Shown here: one piece after another, positions 7,082-16,157 of the stretch | Numbering within the stretch: position 1 is the stretch's first letter | Layout: each line of letters begins with the position of its first letter | Assembly: GCF_004353905.1 (NCBI RefSeq) | Contig: NZ_SMOD01000056.1 | Coordinates: 1-42,333 of the forward strand | Origin: Paraburkholderia guartelaensis | GTDB lineage: Bacteria; Pseudomonadota; Gammaproteobacteria; Burkholderiales; Burkholderiaceae | Direction of reading: 5' to 3' | Length of the DNA stretch: 42,333 nt | Notes under the pieces: model-generated | Databases searched by the model: none | What the model saw: the letters and a program-made list of their open reading frames with translations, nothing else | What the model was told of the DNA's origin: nothing | Translations under genes and position numbers: made by a program

Positions 7082-8722
7082 ATGGCAGCTAAAGACGTCG
7101 TGTTCGGCGATTCCGCCCGTTCCAAGATGGTTGAAGGCGTGAACATTCTCGCCAACGCAGTGAAGGTCACGCTGGGTCCGAAGGGCCGCAACGTGGTCCT
7201 CGAGCGCTCGTTCGGCGGCCCGACGGTCACCAAGGACGGTGTCTCGGTCGCAAAGGAAATCGAGCTGAAGGACAAGCTCCAGAACATGGGCGCGCAAATG
7301 GTCAAGGAAGTTGCTTCCAAGACCAGCGACAACGCCGGTGACGGCACGACGACGGCTACGGTTCTGGCCCAGTCGATCGTCCGCGAAGGCATGAAGTACG
7401 TCGCATCGGGCATGAACCCGATGGACCTGAAGCGCGGCATCGACAAGGCCGTCGCAGCAGCAATCGAAGAGCTGCGCAAGGTCAGCAAGCCCTGCACGAC
7501 CAACAAGGAAATCGCTCAAGTCGGCTCGATCTCGGCAAACAGCGATACGTCGATCGGCGACCGTATCGCTGAAGCGATGGACAAGGTCGGCAAGGAAGGC
7601 GTCATCACCGTCGAAGACGGCAAGTCGCTGCAAGACGAGCTGGAAGTCGTCGAAGGTATGCAATTCGACCGCGGCTACCTCTCGCCGTACTTCATCAACA
7701 ACCCGGACAAGCAAGTCGCCGTGCTGGAAAGCCCGTTCGTCCTGCTGTTCGACAAGAAGATCTCGAACATCCGTGATCTGCTGCCGGTTCTGGAACAAGT
7801 CGCGAAGGCTGGCCGTCCGCTGCTGATCATCGCTGAAGACGTCGAAGGCGAAGCTCTGGCAACGCTGGTCGTCAACAACATCCGTGGCATCCTGAAGACC
7901 GTCGCCGTCAAGGCTCCGGGCTTCGGCGACCGCCGCAAGGCCATGCTGGAAGACATCGCGATCCTGACCGGTGGTCAAGTCATCGCTGAAGAAACCGGCC
8001 TCACGCTCGAAAAGGCAACGCTGGCCGAACTGGGTCAAGCGAAGCGCATCGAAGTGGGCAAGGAAAACACGACGATCATCGACGGCGCTGGCGAAGCCGT
8101 GAACATCGAAGCGCGCGTGAAGCAAATCCGCACGCAGATCGAAGAAGCGACGTCGGACTACGACCGTGAGAAGCTGCAAGAGCGCGTTGCCAAGCTGGCA
8201 GGCGGCGTGGCAGTGATCAAGGTTGGCGCTGCGACCGAAGTCGAAATGAAGGAAAAGAAGGCACGCGTGGAAGACGCGCTGCACGCAACCCGCGCTGCCG
8301 TTGAAGAAGGCATCGTCCCGGGCGGCGGCGTTGCGCTGATCCGTGCACGTACGGCGATCGCCAACGTGAAGGGCGCCAACGCAGACCAGGACGCCGGTAT
8401 CAAGATCGTCCTGCGCGCAATGGAAGAGCCGCTGCGCCAGATCGTCACGAACGGCGGCGAAGAAGCTTCGGTCGTCGTGGCAGCAGTTGCTGCTGGTCAA
8501 GGCAACTACGGCTACAACGCAGCGACCGGCGAGTACGTCGACATGGTCGAAGCCGGCGTGGTCGACCCGACGAAGGTCACGCGCACCGCACTGCAAAACG
8601 CAGCTTCGGTTGCTGGCCTGCTCCTGACGACGGACGCAGCTGTTGCTGAAGTGCCGAAGGAAGATGCTCCGATGCCTGGCGGCATGCCCGGCGGCATGGG
8701 CGGCATGGGCATGGACATGTAA
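7082..8722 (+). CDS. groL: chaperonin GroEL
   Basis: A 546-residue protein of the usual GroEL length. It begins MAAKDVVFGDSARSKMVEGV and carries the ATP-binding GDGTTTATVLAQ motif near residue 86, conserved apical-domain sequence (FDRGYLSPYFINN) and the flexible tail GGMPGGMGGMGMDM. It folds cytoplasmic proteins in a double seven-fold ring with GroES. AAGGAG lies eight bases before ATG at 7082. The gene is in one operon with groES and ends in a strong terminator. Codon use is highly biased, as expected for an abundant protein, which also explains the long open frame on the opposite strand. Confidence 0.99.
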   Translation: MAAKDVVFGDSARSKMVEGVNILANAVKVTLGPKGRNVVLERSFGGPTVTKDGVSVAKEIELKDKLQNMGAQMVKEVASKTSDNAGDGTTTATVLAQSIVREGMKYVASGMNPMDLKRGIDKAVAAAIEELRKVSKPCTTNKEIAQVGSISANSDTSIGDRIAEAMDKVGKEGVITVEDGKSLQDELEVVEGMQFDRGYLSPYFINNPDKQVAVLESPFVLLFDKKISNIRDLLPVLEQVAKAGRPLLIIAEDVEGEALATLVVNNIRGILKTVAVKAPGFGDRRKAMLEDIAILTGGQVIAEETGLTLEKATLAELGQAKRIEVGKENTTIIDGAGEAVNIEARVKQIRTQIEEATSDYDREKLQERVAKLAGGVAVIKVGAATEVEMKEKKARVEDALHATRAAVEEGIVPGGGVALIRARTAIANVKGANADQDAGIKIVLRAMEEPLRQIVTNGGEEASVVVAAVAAGQGNYGYNAATGEYVDMVEAGVVDPTKVTRTALQNAASVAGLLLTTDAAVAEVPKEDAPMPGGMPGGMGGMGMDM

Positions 8723-8794
8723 TGTAGGCTTTTGCCGAAATTACATCGACGTGCAGGCAGCACCCCGCGAGGGGTGTTGCCCTAGCCCGAAAAG

Positions 8795-8824
8795 AAAAAA
8801 CCCGCAGCGATGCGGGTTTTTTTT
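8795..8824 (+). terminator. Rho-independent terminator, groESL and probably thiD
   Basis: Stem CCCGCA at 8801-8806 and TGCGGG at 8811-8816 with GCGA loop, followed by eight T at 8817-8824 and preceded by six A at 8795-8800. The A and T tracts make it bidirectional, fitting its place between convergent groEL and thiD. A second hairpin (GCACCCC / GGGGTGT, about 8759-8777) lies just upstream without a T tract. Confidence 0.93.
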
Positions 8825-8876
8825 CGTCTATGCGGTTCGCGCGGCTGGCCTCCGCGCAGAAGGCCAAGCAGCAGTC

Positions 8877-9722
8877 TTATTCTTTCGCTTCGCCGGGCGA
8901 GGCTTCGTCCGCGTCCGTGTCGTTGCTGCGAGCCCAGAAGAACCGGTCGGGCAGCCACGCGCCCATGCCCGGCCTGAACGCGTTCTGCACGGCCTGATAC
9001 ACATATTCCTGCGCCTCGCGCACGGCCTCTGGTGGCTCCTGGCCATTGGCAAGCAGTGCAGCAATAGCGGCGCCGAGCGTGTCCGTCACGCCCATCATCG
9101 GCTGCGTTGAGCGGTCCCACAGATCCTGGCGCAACTGGCCGTCTTCGCAATAGAGCGTGTTGACCACGCGATGCGTGCCCGTTTCCATCGCCAGGATGAA
9201 CTCGCAACCGGTGGCGAGCAGGTGTGCGATGGCGGCGTCGACGCTGGGCGCCTCTGCGTCGCCGTCCGGCTGTGCGAGCGCGATCAGCGTGGCGGAGTCA
9301 GCCACGAGCAGCGTGGTTTGCGGCACGAGCAGGTCGGCCATCGCTTCACGCAGTTCGTCGGCGGCGAGCACATGTTCGTCGTCGAGCGTGAAGTCGGGGG
9401 CGAGGATGAGCGGCACGTCGTCGTAGTCGGCGACCACTTCGGCGATCGCGCTCACGACCTCGGCGCGCGCGCCCGCGCCGACCTTGAATGCCGCGATGGG
9501 CATGTCTTCGAGCAGCATGCGCGCCTGGGTGGCGACGGTTTCCGGATCGAGCCCGGTCACTTCGTCGCAGCCCGCAGAGTCGCGCACCGTGTAGCCGGTC
9601 AGCGCGGTGACGCCGTGGCAGCCCATGCTGGCGAGCGTGAGCAGGTCGGCTTGAAGTCCGCCGCCGCCGGTCGGGTCGGAAAGGCCGAAGGCGAGGACAA
9701 TGGGAGGGGTGTCGCTGGGCAT
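8877..9722 (-). CDS. thiD: hydroxymethylpyrimidine / phosphomethylpyrimidine kinase
   Basis: A 281-residue ribokinase-fold protein. It opens IVLAFGLSDPTGGGGLQADL, the ThiD pattern (usually DPSGGAGIQAD), followed by HGVTALTGYTVRDS. The C-terminal anion-hole region reads GVTDTLGAAIAALL, where many ThiD have G-T-G-C-T-L; the Asp in this position is seen in related kinases, so substrate range could differ slightly. ThiD makes HMP-PP for thiamine synthesis. ATG at 9722 fits the family start, but there is no clear Shine-Dalgarno sequence; the frame continues open upstream. It is divergent from the rubredoxin gene; the 284 bases between them show no clear promoter. Confidence 0.85.
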   Translation of the reverse strand: MPSDTPPIVLAFGLSDPTGGGGLQADLLTLASMGCHGVTALTGYTVRDSAGCDEVTGLDPETVATQARMLLEDMPIAAFKVGAGARAEVVSAIAEVVADYDDVPLILAPDFTLDDEHVLAADELREAMADLLVPQTTLLVADSATLIALAQPDGDAEAPSVDAAIAHLLATGCEFILAMETGTHRVVNTLYCEDGQLRQDLWDRSTQPMMGVTDTLGAAIAALLANGQEPPEAVREAQEYVYQAVQNAFRPGMGAWLPDRFFWARSNDTDADEASPGEAKE

Positions 9723-10006
9723 GAACGTGGCGAGATGGATTGGACTTCGGGTGCGGCGTACCGTGCCGTCATAAGAGAATGCTTCAATTATGCGGCCTAT
9801 CGATGAATCCGGGGGACGGATGACCCCGGCGCGCGCGAGGATTTTTCCGCGCTGCGCGAGCTGCTCGCGGCAACGCGCTCCGTTTGATCCCGTGCAGGCC
9901 AGTTTTCCTCTTGCTAGGCATGGAAACGGCAACAAGGTACCATCATGGCTCTCGTTCCCCTGAATTTTTCCCCGACTGGTTTCGGACTTTTCGACGCGGC
10001 ATAAGA

Positions 10007-10177
10007 ATGGAATATAGAAGCTGGATGTGCCTGATCTGCGGCTGGATTTACGACGAAGAAGCCGGTTTGCCAGACGAAGGCATTGCCCCCGGCACGCGCT
10101 GGGAGGATGTCCCGATCAACTGGACCTGCCCTGAGTGCGGCGCGCGCAAGGAAGACTTCGAGATGGTCCAGATCTGA
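10007..10177 (+). CDS. rubA: rubredoxin
   Basis: A 56-residue protein with the rubredoxin iron site: C-L-I-C-G-W-x-Y near the N-terminus and C-P-E-C-G near residue 42, plus D-E-x-x-G-x-P-x-x-G-I-x-P-G-T-x-W and the final DFEM. It is a cytoplasmic one-electron carrier with a single Fe(SCys)4 centre. ATG at 10007 gives the standard size; a longer in-frame start would add an unconserved N-terminus. It stands alone between divergent thiD and the next gene. Its redox partner is not in the window. Confidence 0.93.
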   Translation: MEYRSWMCLICGWIYDEEAGLPDEGIAPGTRWEDVPINWTCPECGARKEDFEMVQI

Positions 10178-10373
10178 GCGCGTTGCTCAGATAGCTGGCG
10201 ATAGCCGGCGCGCAGTCTGGCTGCAGATTCCAGAAGTGTGGCGGGTGTGGAGTGCGGTGTCGCAACGGCGGGCACCGTATTTGCGCTTGCCGTCGCGGTT
10301 GTCGACGTCAGCGTCGACGCTATTGTCGAGATCGCCCGCCTGGTCGGCCCGCTAATGTTTTCGGCGCTGCCCT

Positions 10374-11879
10374 ATGAGTCATCCTACAAGCTCTGATGTG
10401 CGGTTCGAAGCGTTGCCGAATCCGCGCGGCGGCACGGTGCCGTTCGCGCACGGCGCGCTCGCCCAGGCGCTTGCCGCGCTCGAAGAGCAGCGTGACGTTG
10501 CCCGTCCGCTGCGCCAGGCCGCCCGCACGCTGCACGACGCCGGCTGGCTTGCCGCCTCGCGCTTTGCCGACACGCTGCTCCTCGCTTCCCCGCTCGCGCT
10601 TGCCGCGCCGGTGCCCGTGGAGCCGCCGCCGGGCTTGCCCGCGCGGCCGCTCCATGCGCCCGAGGAAGCGCAGGGCGCTGAATTCCGCGTCTTGTTCAGC
10701 CAGGCGCTCAAGGAACTCGTCGCCGCGCTCGAACGCCGCAATCTGCGCGAGCTGGCGTGCTCGCCCGCGCTTTTCGCGCGGCAACATGCGCTCGTGGCTG
10801 CACTGGCGGAGCATGTGCCGGGCATCGCGCTCGCCTACGAGGATGTGGCGCTGCAGGGCAGGCCGCTCGCGCCCGCCACGCTGCATCCGCAGCCGGCGCA
10901 GCGCTTTGGCCAGGTGCGCGCGCGCTTCGAGCAGGCGCTTTTGCATGCGTTGAAATCGCATGTCGGCAACGGCAGCCGTGCGGCCAGCGCGCTCGGGCTC
11001 GCGGCGTTCGACGAGATGGACGCCTGCATGGCCGAGCTATCGAGTCCCGACCCCTACGACTTCTGGCGGCTTGCTGCCGCATGCGCACGCGCGCTACGGC
11101 GCGGCGTGGCCTCGTGGGGCGACGAGGGTGTGCGGCGCCTTTACGCGCGCTGCAATCTGCTGATCGGCGAACACGCGCACGGCCTGCGCTTCGCGCCGCA
11201 AACGCTCGTGCGCTCGACGCTGGCGTTGCTATGGCGCGACTACGCGCTCTTCGGGGCCGCAGCCGAAGACACCGCCGACGTCGATCTGCTGCATGACTAT
11301 GGCTTGACCGTGGAATGGCACATCGCCGGCACGCAGGCCTCGGAAGCGCTGTGGGAAGCCGGCAGCGCGCAGGCCGGCGCGCTCGCAGCGCGCGTGGCGC
11401 CCACGCGCGAGCTGGGCGCGCTGGTCGTGAATGGCAACGCGTATGAAGATTTTCTGCAGACTGCCGATGCGGCGATGATCGCGCTCGGCACGCACTCGCG
11501 CACGCTGACGATGCGCGGTGCGGGCGGGGCCGCAGAGCCCGCCGACGCGCTGGTCGCGGCCGAGGCGGCGTACCGCATCGGCGCTGCGGCCTGGGCGCTC
11601 GGGCTCGGTCACGTCGGCCAGCTCGCGGATGCGCTGGGCCTCGCCTGGCGGCGCACCGCGCACGCGGCAACGCTCGCGACGCTCGAGGCGAAGGGCGCGC
11701 CGTCGGTTCAGCCGCCCGGCGCCGAGGCGATCGAGCACGCCAGCGAGGCGCTTCGCGCCATGCTGCACAAGGTCGCGGCGGGCATCGCGCAGCCCGACGC
11801 CACGCCCGCGGTGCGCGGGCTTGCGGCGGCGATCGTCAGCGGCGTGGCGCAAACCGCAGCGCAAACAACCGCGCACTGA
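10374..11879 (+). CDS. conserved helical protein, possibly FimL / ChpA-N-like
   Basis: A 501-residue, Ala/Leu/Arg-rich and apparently all-helical protein with no signal peptide or membrane segment. The layout of repeated four-helix-like units, with stretches such as DFWRLAAACARALRR, CNLLIGEHAHGL and AAEAAYRIGAAAWALGLGHV, recalls the N-terminal part of ChpA and FimL, chemotaxis-type regulators of type IV pili. I see no H-x-x-K-G phosphotransfer motif, so any Hpt-like domain would be inactive. GC is extremely high, which opens other frames. It lies 196 bases after rubA and is followed by yqgE, without visible functional link. The gene is well supported; the family assignment is weak. Confidence 0.7.
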   Translation: MSHPTSSDVRFEALPNPRGGTVPFAHGALAQALAALEEQRDVARPLRQAARTLHDAGWLAASRFADTLLLASPLALAAPVPVEPPPGLPARPLHAPEEAQGAEFRVLFSQALKELVAALERRNLRELACSPALFARQHALVAALAEHVPGIALAYEDVALQGRPLAPATLHPQPAQRFGQVRARFEQALLHALKSHVGNGSRAASALGLAAFDEMDACMAELSSPDPYDFWRLAAACARALRRGVASWGDEGVRRLYARCNLLIGEHAHGLRFAPQTLVRSTLALLWRDYALFGAAAEDTADVDLLHDYGLTVEWHIAGTQASEALWEAGSAQAGALAARVAPTRELGALVVNGNAYEDFLQTADAAMIALGTHSRTLTMRGAGGAAEPADALVAAEAAYRIGAAAWALGLGHVGQLADALGLAWRRTAHAATLATLEAKGAPSVQPPGAEAIEHASEALRAMLHKVAAGIAQPDATPAVRGLAAAIVSGVAQTAAQTTAH

Positions 11880-12112
11880 ATGGACGGGCGGGCGGATCAG
11901 CGGCGTGCGCGAGGCCGCCCAGGCGCCGGGCATCGGCCTTGCGCCGTCGGTCCATTGCCTTGCAAGGGCACAGCATGCGCGTGTTAGAGTGAGCCATTCC
12001 CTGCAATGCGCGACGCGTAGCGGCTGGCAAAGTGCGAGGCAGCCATCGGGCGCCCGACCTCCGGCCTGGCAGCGTGCCGCCATTGCGCATCGTCTTTGCT
12101 AGAATTCAAACC

Positions 12113-12691
12113 ATGTCCAAGAGTAACGATCGCATCAATCTGACCAACCAGTTCCTGATCGCCATGCCGAACATGGCGGACCCCACGTTTTCAGGAACGG
12201 TGGTCTACCTTTGCGATCATTCGGAGCGCGGCGCGCTCGGTCTCGTCATCAATCGGCCCACCGACATCGATCTCGAGGCACTCTTTTCCCGCATCGACCT
12301 GAAGCTCGAAATCGAGCCGCTCCTGCACGTGCCCGTTTATTTCGGCGGCCCGGTGCAGACCGAGAGGGGCTTCGTGCTGCACGCGCCCGCCGAGGGCACG
12401 AGCTATACGTCTTCGATGTCGGTGCCGGGCGGCCTCGAGATGACCACGTCGAAGGATGTGCTCGAAGCCGTTGCCAACGGCAGCGGCCCCGAGCGCTTCC
12501 TGCTCACGCTCGGCCACGCAGGCTGGGGCGCAGGTCAGCTCGAAGACGAAATCTCGAAGAACGGCTGGCTCACGGTCGAGGCCGATCCGAAGATCGTATT
12601 CGACGTGCCCGCCGAAGAGCGCTTCGAAGCCGCGCTCGCGCTGCTCGGCATTTCCTCGACGATGCTGTCGGGCGAGGCGGGTCACGCATGA
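12113..12691 (+). CDS. yqgE: YqgE/AlgH family protein (DUF179)
   Basis: A 192-residue protein beginning LTNQFLIAMPNMADPTFSGT after a short leader, then VVYLCDHSERGALGLVINRP, VPVYFGGPVQTERGF and FLLTLGHAGWGAGQLEDEI. These are the YqgE/AlgH signatures. The biochemical function is unsettled; the name AlgH comes from alginate regulation in Pseudomonas. ATG at 12113 matches the family start. Its stop overlaps the ruvX start as ATGA, so the two are translationally coupled, an order conserved across proteobacteria. The 233 bases upstream of it contain no gene. Confidence 0.93.
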   Translation: MSKSNDRINLTNQFLIAMPNMADPTFSGTVVYLCDHSERGALGLVINRPTDIDLEALFSRIDLKLEIEPLLHVPVYFGGPVQTERGFVLHAPAEGTSYTSSMSVPGGLEMTTSKDVLEAVANGSGPERFLLTLGHAGWGAGQLEDEISKNGWLTVEADPKIVFDVPAEERFEAALALLGISSTMLSGEAGHA

Positions 12692-13122
12692 GCGTGGCCG
12701 CTGGGCGAGGGGCCGGCGAGGCCACCTTGCTTGCGTTCGATTACGGCGAAAAGCGCATCGGCGTGGCGCTCGGCAATGCCCTCACGCGCAGCGCCCGGGC
12801 GCTCACCGTCATTCCCAACAAGAGTCGCGACTACCGTTTCGAAGCGATAGGCGAGTTGCTGCGTGAATGGCAGCCTGATGTGCTCGTGGTCGGCTTGCCG
12901 TGCCATCCGGATGGCACGCCACACATCATGACGCAGCACGCGAAGCGCTTCGGCAACCAGCTCAACGGCCGCTTCGGTCTGCGGGTGGTGTGGGTGGACG
13001 AACGCTATTCGTCCGTCGATGCCGAAGCACGGCTGCGCGAGCGTGGCGAACGCGTCGAGCATGTCGACGCCGAAGCGGCCTCCGTGATTCTCCAGCAGTA
13101 CCTCGACGAACTCCCGCTCTGA
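12688..13122 (+). CDS. ruvX: RuvX/YqgF, RNase H-fold pre-16S rRNA nuclease
   Basis: A 144-residue protein with the RNase H-like opening LLAFDYGEKRIGVALGN, then VLVVGLPCHPDGTPH, VWVDERYSSVDAEARL and the terminal DAEAASVILQQYLD. The acidic residues in DYG, DER and the final Asp form the metal site. YqgF is implicated in maturing the 16S rRNA 5' end. The start ATG overlaps the yqgE stop by four bases. pyrR follows after 19 bases, so the cotranscript links ribosome maturation and pyrimidine synthesis, as in other Burkholderiales. Confidence 0.93.
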   Translation: MSVAAGRGAGEATLLAFDYGEKRIGVALGNALTRSARALTVIPNKSRDYRFEAIGELLREWQPDVLVVGLPCHPDGTPHIMTQHAKRFGNQLNGRFGLRVVWVDERYSSVDAEARLRERGERVEHVDAEAASVILQQYLDELPL

Positions 13123-13141
13123 CTAGCCCGCGAGTTGCCCG

Positions 13142-13663
13142 ATGATCATTCCCGACGCTGAAGCGCTGTACTTCGCCCTTCTCGACGAGATTCGCGCGGC
13201 GTATCACGCCGATGCGTTTGGCGCGCCCGGCGGCGTGGCGATCGTCGGCATTCATAGCGGCGGCGCGTGGATCGCCGAGCGGCTCGCGCAGGACGTCGGT
13301 GCGCTCGAGTGGGGCGTGCTCAACGTTGCACTGCATCGCGACGACTACGCGAAAAAGGGCCTGCACAGCAAAGCGAGCCCAACGGCGCTGCCGTTCGCGG
13401 TGGAAGGCCGCCACATCCTGCTTGTCGACGACGTGCTGTACACGGGCCGCACCGTGCGCGCTGCGCTCAACGAACTCTATGACTACGGGCGGCCGGCCTC
13501 CGTCGAACTCGCGGTGCTCGCCGAGCGCGGCGGGCGCGAGTTGCCGGTGTCCGCGCGTTTCACCGGCGGCGCAGTGAGCGTCGGTGCACACGAAACGCTC
13601 GTACTTGCGCACAACCCCGACGGCCGCTTCGCCTTTGAAGTCGAGCAGGGCAGCGGTAGCTGA
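13142..13663 (+). CDS. pyrR: PyrR, pyrimidine regulator / uracil phosphoribosyltransferase
   Basis: A 173-residue type I phosphoribosyltransferase. The PRPP loop reads ILLVDDVLYTGRTVRAALNE, preceded by VGIHSGGAWIAERLA and followed by the PyrR-type RG-GRELPV segment. In Gram-positive bacteria PyrR binds pyr leader RNA; in proteobacteria the homologue often lies before pyrB and its RNA role is uncertain. No binding loop or terminator/antiterminator was recognised in the 92 bases between it and pyrB. ATG at 13142. Confidence 0.92.
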   Translation: MIIPDAEALYFALLDEIRAAYHADAFGAPGGVAIVGIHSGGAWIAERLAQDVGALEWGVLNVALHRDDYAKKGLHSKASPTALPFAVEGRHILLVDDVLYTGRTVRAALNELYDYGRPASVELAVLAERGGRELPVSARFTGGAVSVGAHETLVLAHNPDGRFAFEVEQGSGS

Positions 13664-13755
13664 CGCGCGCATCGAACACATTCGGCGGCAGCGACGGCGG
13701 TCCCACAGGCATTCACGCCGTCCACACGCCGCCTATCACATCCAGGATTCACGCG

Positions 13756-14775
13756 ATGAACACACAGCCCACGCCCGCCGCGTCCACAGCGGACGACAAG
13801 CGTTTTCGCTACGGCTTCCTCAAGGGCAATCCGCAGCTCACGAAGAATGGCGAGCTTAAACACCTGCTGTCGATCGAGGGGTTGTCGCGCGCGATCCTCA
13901 CGCATGTACTCGACACCGCCACGCAGTTCGTGAGCGTGACCGACCGCGACGTGAAGAAGGTGCCGCTGCTGCGCGGCAAGTCGGTGTTCAACCTGTTCTT
14001 CGAGAACTCCACGCGCACGCGCACGACGTTCGAGATTGCGGCCACGCGTCTTTCGGCCGATGTGCTCAACCTGAACATCAACGCTTCATCGACGAGCAAG
14101 GGCGAGTCGCTGCTCGACACCATCGGCAACCTGTCGGCGATGCACGCCGACATGTTCGTCGTGCGCCACGCGTCGAGCGGCGCGCCGTACCTGATCGCCG
14201 AGCATTGCGCGCCGCACGTGCACGTGATCAACGCCGGCGACGGCCGCCACGCGCACCCGACGCAAGGCCTGCTCGACATGTACACGATCCGCCACTACAA
14301 GCGCGACTTCACGAACCTGCGCGTGGCGATCGTGGGCGACATCCTGCACTCGCGTGTGGCGCGCTCGGACATCCACGCACTCACCACGCTCGGCGTGCCC
14401 GAGGTACGCGCCATCGGCCCGCGTACGTTGCTGCCCGGCGGCCTCGAGCAGATGGGCGTGCGCGTGTTTCATAACCTCGATGAAGGCCTGAAAGACGTCG
14501 ACGTGATCATCATGCTGCGTCTGCAGAACGAGCGCATGAGCGGGGCGCTGCTGCCTTCCGCGCAGGAGTACTTCAAGAGCTGGGGCTTGACGCCCGAGCG
14601 CCTCGCGCTCGCCGCGCCCGACGCGATCGTCATGCATCCGGGGCCGATGAATCGCGGCGTCGAGATTGACTCGCAGGTCGCCGACGGTCCGCAGTCGGTG
14701 ATCCTCAACCAGGTGAGCTTCGGCATTGCGGTGCGCATGGCTGTGATGGGCATCGTCGCCGGTAACAACGATTGA
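13756..14775 (+). CDS. pyrB: aspartate carbamoyltransferase catalytic chain
   Basis: A 339-residue protein. The carbamoyl-phosphate motif FENSTRTRTTFE is followed by the conserved Lys loop (STSKGES), AGDGRHAHPTQGLLD, the Arg-containing LRLQNER loop and MHPGPMNRGVEID. It makes N-carbamoyl-aspartate, the committed step of UMP synthesis. No pyrI regulatory gene follows; instead a dihydroorotase-like gene does, as expected for the class A dodecameric ATCase/PyrC' complexes of Pseudomonas and Burkholderia. Residues 1-20 form a short N-terminal extension. Confidence 0.97.
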   Translation: MNTQPTPAASTADDKRFRYGFLKGNPQLTKNGELKHLLSIEGLSRAILTHVLDTATQFVSVTDRDVKKVPLLRGKSVFNLFFENSTRTRTTFEIAATRLSADVLNLNINASSTSKGESLLDTIGNLSAMHADMFVVRHASSGAPYLIAEHCAPHVHVINAGDGRHAHPTQGLLDMYTIRHYKRDFTNLRVAIVGDILHSRVARSDIHALTTLGVPEVRAIGPRTLLPGGLEQMGVRVFHNLDEGLKDVDVIIMLRLQNERMSGALLPSAQEYFKSWGLTPERLALAAPDAIVMHPGPMNRGVEIDSQVADGPQSVILNQVSFGIAVRMAVMGIVAGNND

Positions 14776-14801
14776 AGCGGCGAGAACGACAAGGGCAGCA
14801 G

Positions 14802-16085
14802 ATGAAGATCCATATTCAAGGCGGCACGCTGATCGATCCAGCGGCCAGGACGGAACAGCAGCAGGACGTGTACATCGAAGCGGGCAAGATCGCCGCGCTT
14901 GGCGCGGCGCCCGCGGGCTTCCAGGCGGACCGCACGCTCGATGCGCGCGGCCTCGTGGTCGCGCCGGGTCTCGTCGACCTGAGCGCGCGCCTGCGCGAGC
15001 CGGGCTACGAGCACAAGGCCACGCTCGACTCGGAGATGAACGCGGCACTCGCGGGCGGCGTGACGACCCTCGTGTGCCCGCCGGACACCGATCCCGTGCT
15101 CGATGAGGCCGGCTTGGTCGAGATGCTCAAGCATCGTGCGGGCAAGCTCGCGCGTGCGCATGTGCATCCGCTGGGCGCGCTCACCGTGGGCCTGAAAGGG
15201 CAGGTGATCACCGAGATGGTGTCGCTGACCGAGGCGGGCTGCATCGGCTTCACGCAGGCCGACACGCCGGTCGCCGATACCCAGGTCCTGCTGCGCGCCC
15301 TGCAGTATGCGAGCACCTATGGCTACGCCGTGTGGCTGCGGCCGCAGGACGCGTATCTCTCGAAGGGCGGCGTGGCCGCGAGCGGCGCGCTGGCTTCGCG
15401 CCTCGGCCTCTCCGGCGTGCCGGTGAGCGCAGAGACGATCGCGCTGCACACGCTCTTCGAACTGATGCGCGTGACGGGTGCGCGCGTGCACGTGCAGCAT
15501 CTTTCGTCTGCGGCGGGCGTGGCGCTCATGCGCGCCGCGAAGGCCGAAGGCCTGCCCGTGACCTGCGACGTGACGGCGAACCATCTGCATCTGATCGACA
15601 TGGACATCGGCTATTTCGATGCGCAGTTCCGGCTCGACCCGCCGCTGCGCCAGCAGCGCGATCGCGAGGCGATTCGCGCGGGTCTCGCCGACGGCACGAT
15701 CGACGCGATCTGCTCGCAACACACGCCAGTGGACGACGACGAGAAGCTCTTGCCCTTCGCCGAAGCGACGCCGGGCGCGACGGGCCTCGAGCTATTCCTC
15801 TCGCTGACCGTGAAATGGGCGCAGGAAGCGCGCGTGCCGCTCGCGAAGGCACTCGCCCATGTGACGGCGGCGCCGGCAGCCGTGATGCAGCGTGACGCGG
15901 GGCGGCTCGCCGTGGGCGCGAGCGCGGACCTCTGCGTGTTCGATCCCCATGCGCACTGGCGCGTCGAGCCGCGCGCGCTCAGGAGTCAGGGACACAACAC
16001 GCCGTTCCTCGGTTACGAACTGCCCGCCGTGGTGCGGGCGACGCTCGTAGCGGGCCGTGTGGCCTTCGAGCGCGGGTTCGATTGA
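14802..16085 (+). CDS. pyrX: dihydroorotase homologue PyrC', probably non-catalytic
   Basis: A 427-residue amidohydrolase-fold protein of class I dihydroorotase type. Active enzymes carry D-x-H-x-H-L-R-E-P; here the motif reads VDLSARLREPGYE, so both metal-binding His are gone. The later T-D-H-A-P-H motif has become CSQHTPVDD, losing the catalytic Asp. By analogy with Pseudomonas PyrC' it should be a structural partner of PyrB rather than an enzyme; an active PyrC must be encoded elsewhere. ATG at 14802 is preferred, with AAGGG upstream; a TTG at 14772 would overlap pyrB. It directly follows pyrB, supporting complex formation. Confidence 0.92.
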   Translation: MKIHIQGGTLIDPAARTEQQQDVYIEAGKIAALGAAPAGFQADRTLDARGLVVAPGLVDLSARLREPGYEHKATLDSEMNAALAGGVTTLVCPPDTDPVLDEAGLVEMLKHRAGKLARAHVHPLGALTVGLKGQVITEMVSLTEAGCIGFTQADTPVADTQVLLRALQYASTYGYAVWLRPQDAYLSKGGVAASGALASRLGLSGVPVSAETIALHTLFELMRVTGARVHVQHLSSAAGVALMRAAKAEGLPVTCDVTANHLHLIDMDIGYFDAQFRLDPPLRQQRDREAIRAGLADGTIDAICSQHTPVDDDEKLLPFAEATPGATGLELFLSLTVKWAQEARVPLAKALAHVTAAPAAVMQRDAGRLAVGASADLCVFDPHAHWRVEPRALRSQGHNTPFLGYELPAVVRATLVAGRVAFERGFD

Positions 16086-16157
16086 GTTGCGATCGCGCAT
16101 GACAGATTTGTGTCATGCAGGTCTGCTAGGATTTCGCGATTCAGCCTATCGTCAAAC

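Noticed and set aside
7055..8596. A 513-codon open frame antisense to groEL
   Set aside because: It is a mirror of the strong codon bias of groEL; the protein has no recognisable domain and no proper start.
10708..11670. Long minus-strand frame opposite the helical protein gene
   Set aside because: Arg/Ala-rich low-complexity translation typical of a wrong frame in very GC-rich sequence.
13664..13755. PyrR-dependent attenuator between pyrR and pyrB
   Set aside because: No terminator hairpin or PyrR-binding loop could be recognised in the 92 bases.
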